Assembly: GCA_934091015.1 (NCBI GenBank)
Contig: CAKOKM010000054.1
Span: 1 to 5,325 of the forward strand
Direction: 5' to 3'
Length of the DNA: 5,325 nt
Source of the DNA: an uncultured Bacilli bacterium
GTDB lineage: Bacteria; Bacillota_I; Bacilli_A; RF39; UBA660
Shown: positions 4,212-5,325 of the stretch, piece by piece
How the letters are laid out: every line of letters starts with the position of its first letter
How positions within the stretch are numbered: position 1 is the stretch's first letter
Notes under the pieces: model-generated
Database searches by the model: none
What the model was told of the DNA's origin: nothing
What the model saw: the letters and a program-made list of their open reading frames with translations, nothing else
Translations under genes and position numbers: made by a program

Positions 4212-5325
4212 ATATATTTTCATTTCTAATAGTTTCAATCGTGTTTTGTTTATTAATTTTACTAATAGAATACTTCATTAATATACTTATTAATAATAAT
4301 ACAAATATACTAGAAATTATAATTCCATTAAATGGTATTTCAAATTTTAAGTCTTCATTTTGACTTAATAATAAATATATAACATAAGATATTGCTAAAC
4401 CAATAGGAATACCAAAGATAAGTGATTTAATACAAACAAAGATGCTTTCTAATCTAATCATTCGATTAAATTCTTTGGTTGTCATACCAACAGATTTTAA
4501 CATAGCAAACTCTGGTTTTCTTAATTCCATACTAGTTGTTATAGTATTAAATATATTAGTAACACTTATTAAAGTTATAACTGTAATAAAACCATATAAG
4601 AATATACCAATTAATAATATTAAATTTCGCATTATTCTAACATTTTCTTCTTTATTATCTACAGAATATCTTTCATCTTTTAGAATCTTATCGATATCTT
4701 CTTGTAACTTACTAGCATCTGTACTATCAAAATAAACATCATAATTACTGCTAACACCATTAATTCTATCGTAATATTCGTCACTTACTACAATGTAAAC
4801 ATCTGCATCATTTCTTTGAAGACCAAAGGGACGAACATCGGATATTGTGCCAATTGATAAACTAACATTGACATCACCAGATGTAAGACGTAAATCAGTG
4901 CTTACTATATCACCTTTATTATATTTATATAATCTGTCTTGTTTAATAATTAATTTTTCTTCACTAAGAAAATCATATTCGATTTCATCAACCAATATCC
5001 CCTTATCTTTAACATCATCATAATTTAAATTTAAGGATTTAAGATATTTTTTATATGCTTCCTCTCCAATTGATACAATATAAATATTGTCATTAATATT
5101 TTCCTGTTCAATATTATATTTAGGATTATTAAACGTTCCGTTTGTTGTTCTAATAATACTATAATTTTTAATATTATCTAATTTAACTGTTTGATTAATT
5201 TTATTAATAATATTTTTTTCTTCATTATTTTTAATATAATAATTAATGTTATATTCAGTAGCATTAACTTCTTGTTTAATTTCACTCATAAAAGCATTCA
5301 TAAAGTAAGTTAAAGCAATAAATAC
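4210..5325 (-). CDS. FtsX/MacB-type ABC transporter permease, 5'-truncated by window edge
   Basis: This is the C-terminal 371 residues of a membrane permease expected to work with an ATPase lying outside the window. An ATG at 5301 is in frame, but the frame stays open to the edge and encodes VFIALTYF, the end of a membrane helix, before it. The ATG is therefore internal. Visible order: the end of a membrane helix; a large extracytoplasmic domain (about 10-230) rich in beta-type sequence; then three membrane segments (about 233-258, 293-320, 333-352). After the first comes the cytoplasmic SMELRKPEFAMLKSVGMT motif (265-282), typical of FtsX permeases. Relatives of this kind usually run to several hundred more residues, often with duplicated FtsX domains. 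They commonly lie beside VncRS-like two-component genes and export peptides, drugs or lipids. The substrate is not readable here. The terminator at its end makes it a separate transcript from the XRE gene. Confidence 0.92.
   Translation of the reverse strand, partial: VFIALTYFMNAFMSEIKQEVNATEYNINYYIKNNEEKNIINKINQTVKLDNIKNYSIIRTTNGTFNNPKYNIEQENINDNIYIVSIGEEAYKKYLKSLNLNYDDVKDKGILVDEIEYDFLSEEKLIIKQDRLYKYNKGDIVSTDLRLTSGDVNVSLSIGTISDVRPFGLQRNDADVYIVVSDEYYDRINGVSSNYDVYFDSTDASKLQEDIDKILKDERYSVDNKEENVRIMRNLILLIGIFLYGFITVITLISVTNIFNTITTSMELRKPEFAMLKSVGMTTKEFNRMIRLESIFVCIKSLIFGIPIGLAISYVIYLLLSQNEDLKFEIPFNGIIISSIFVLLLISILMKYSISKINKQNTIETIRNENI

Noticed and set aside
4442..4735. Plus-strand open frame of 97 codons
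   Set aside because: It is antisense to the permease membrane region, which yields long stop-free hydrophobic frames by chance.
5299..5301. ATG as true start of the permease
   Set aside because: The frame continues upstream to the window edge with a hydrophobic helix end and no stop, and the protein would otherwise lack the N-terminal membrane anchor expected of FtsX permeases.

Overview
This is a very AT-rich window (roughly a quarter G+C by eye). Every gene I can support lies on the minus strand, so biological reading order runs from high to low coordinates. The codon use, the strong AGGAG-type ribosome sites and the protein families fit a low-GC Firmicute or Tenericute, such as an Erysipelotrichia- or RF39-like gut bacterium. 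This placement is inference from style and is not proven by a marker gene. Tryptophans are encoded by TGG and no gene needs UGA read-through.

In reading order the window holds: the C-terminal part of an FtsX/MacB-type ABC transporter permease (4210-5325, running off the right edge); a rho-independent terminator; a small XRE-type helix-turn-helix regulator (3868-4119) with a weak promoter and a dyad operator candidate; a 355-nt gene-free stretch (3513-3867) holding six 27-nt palindromes; an ORF6N DNA-binding protein with a C-terminal PLD-like domain (2646-3512); an OmpR-type response regulator (1968-2627); a membrane sensor histidine kinase (788-1978); and a 3'-truncated sugar-phosphate-type nucleotidyltransferase (1-743). 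ORF6N, response regulator and kinase are packed as one operon (18-nt gap, then 11-nt overlap). The nucleotidyltransferase follows 44 nt later.

A two-component system beside an FtsX-type permease is the usual layout of an envelope-stress or peptide-responsive transporter locus. Here the XRE-palindromes-ORF6N block sits between the two halves, which suggests an inserted regulatory cassette or one recruited to drive the two-component operon.

The most striking signal is the palindrome family. Six near-perfect 27-nt inverted repeats lie just upstream of the ORF6N gene. A seventh lies inside that gene, where it encodes LRSQFATL of the DNA-binding domain. The coding copy differs from the nearest intergenic copy (repeat 6) at only two bases, both synonymous. 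When each intergenic copy is oriented by its central base, it reads without stops as a variant of the same protein motif ([L/S][R/K]SQF[A/V]..). Stem changes among copies are mostly compensated and are all transitions. Repeat 1 covers the -35 region of the probable ORF6N promoter. A self-referential operator array, or a palindromic element family derived from the ORF6N motif, are the leading explanations. Both are hypotheses.
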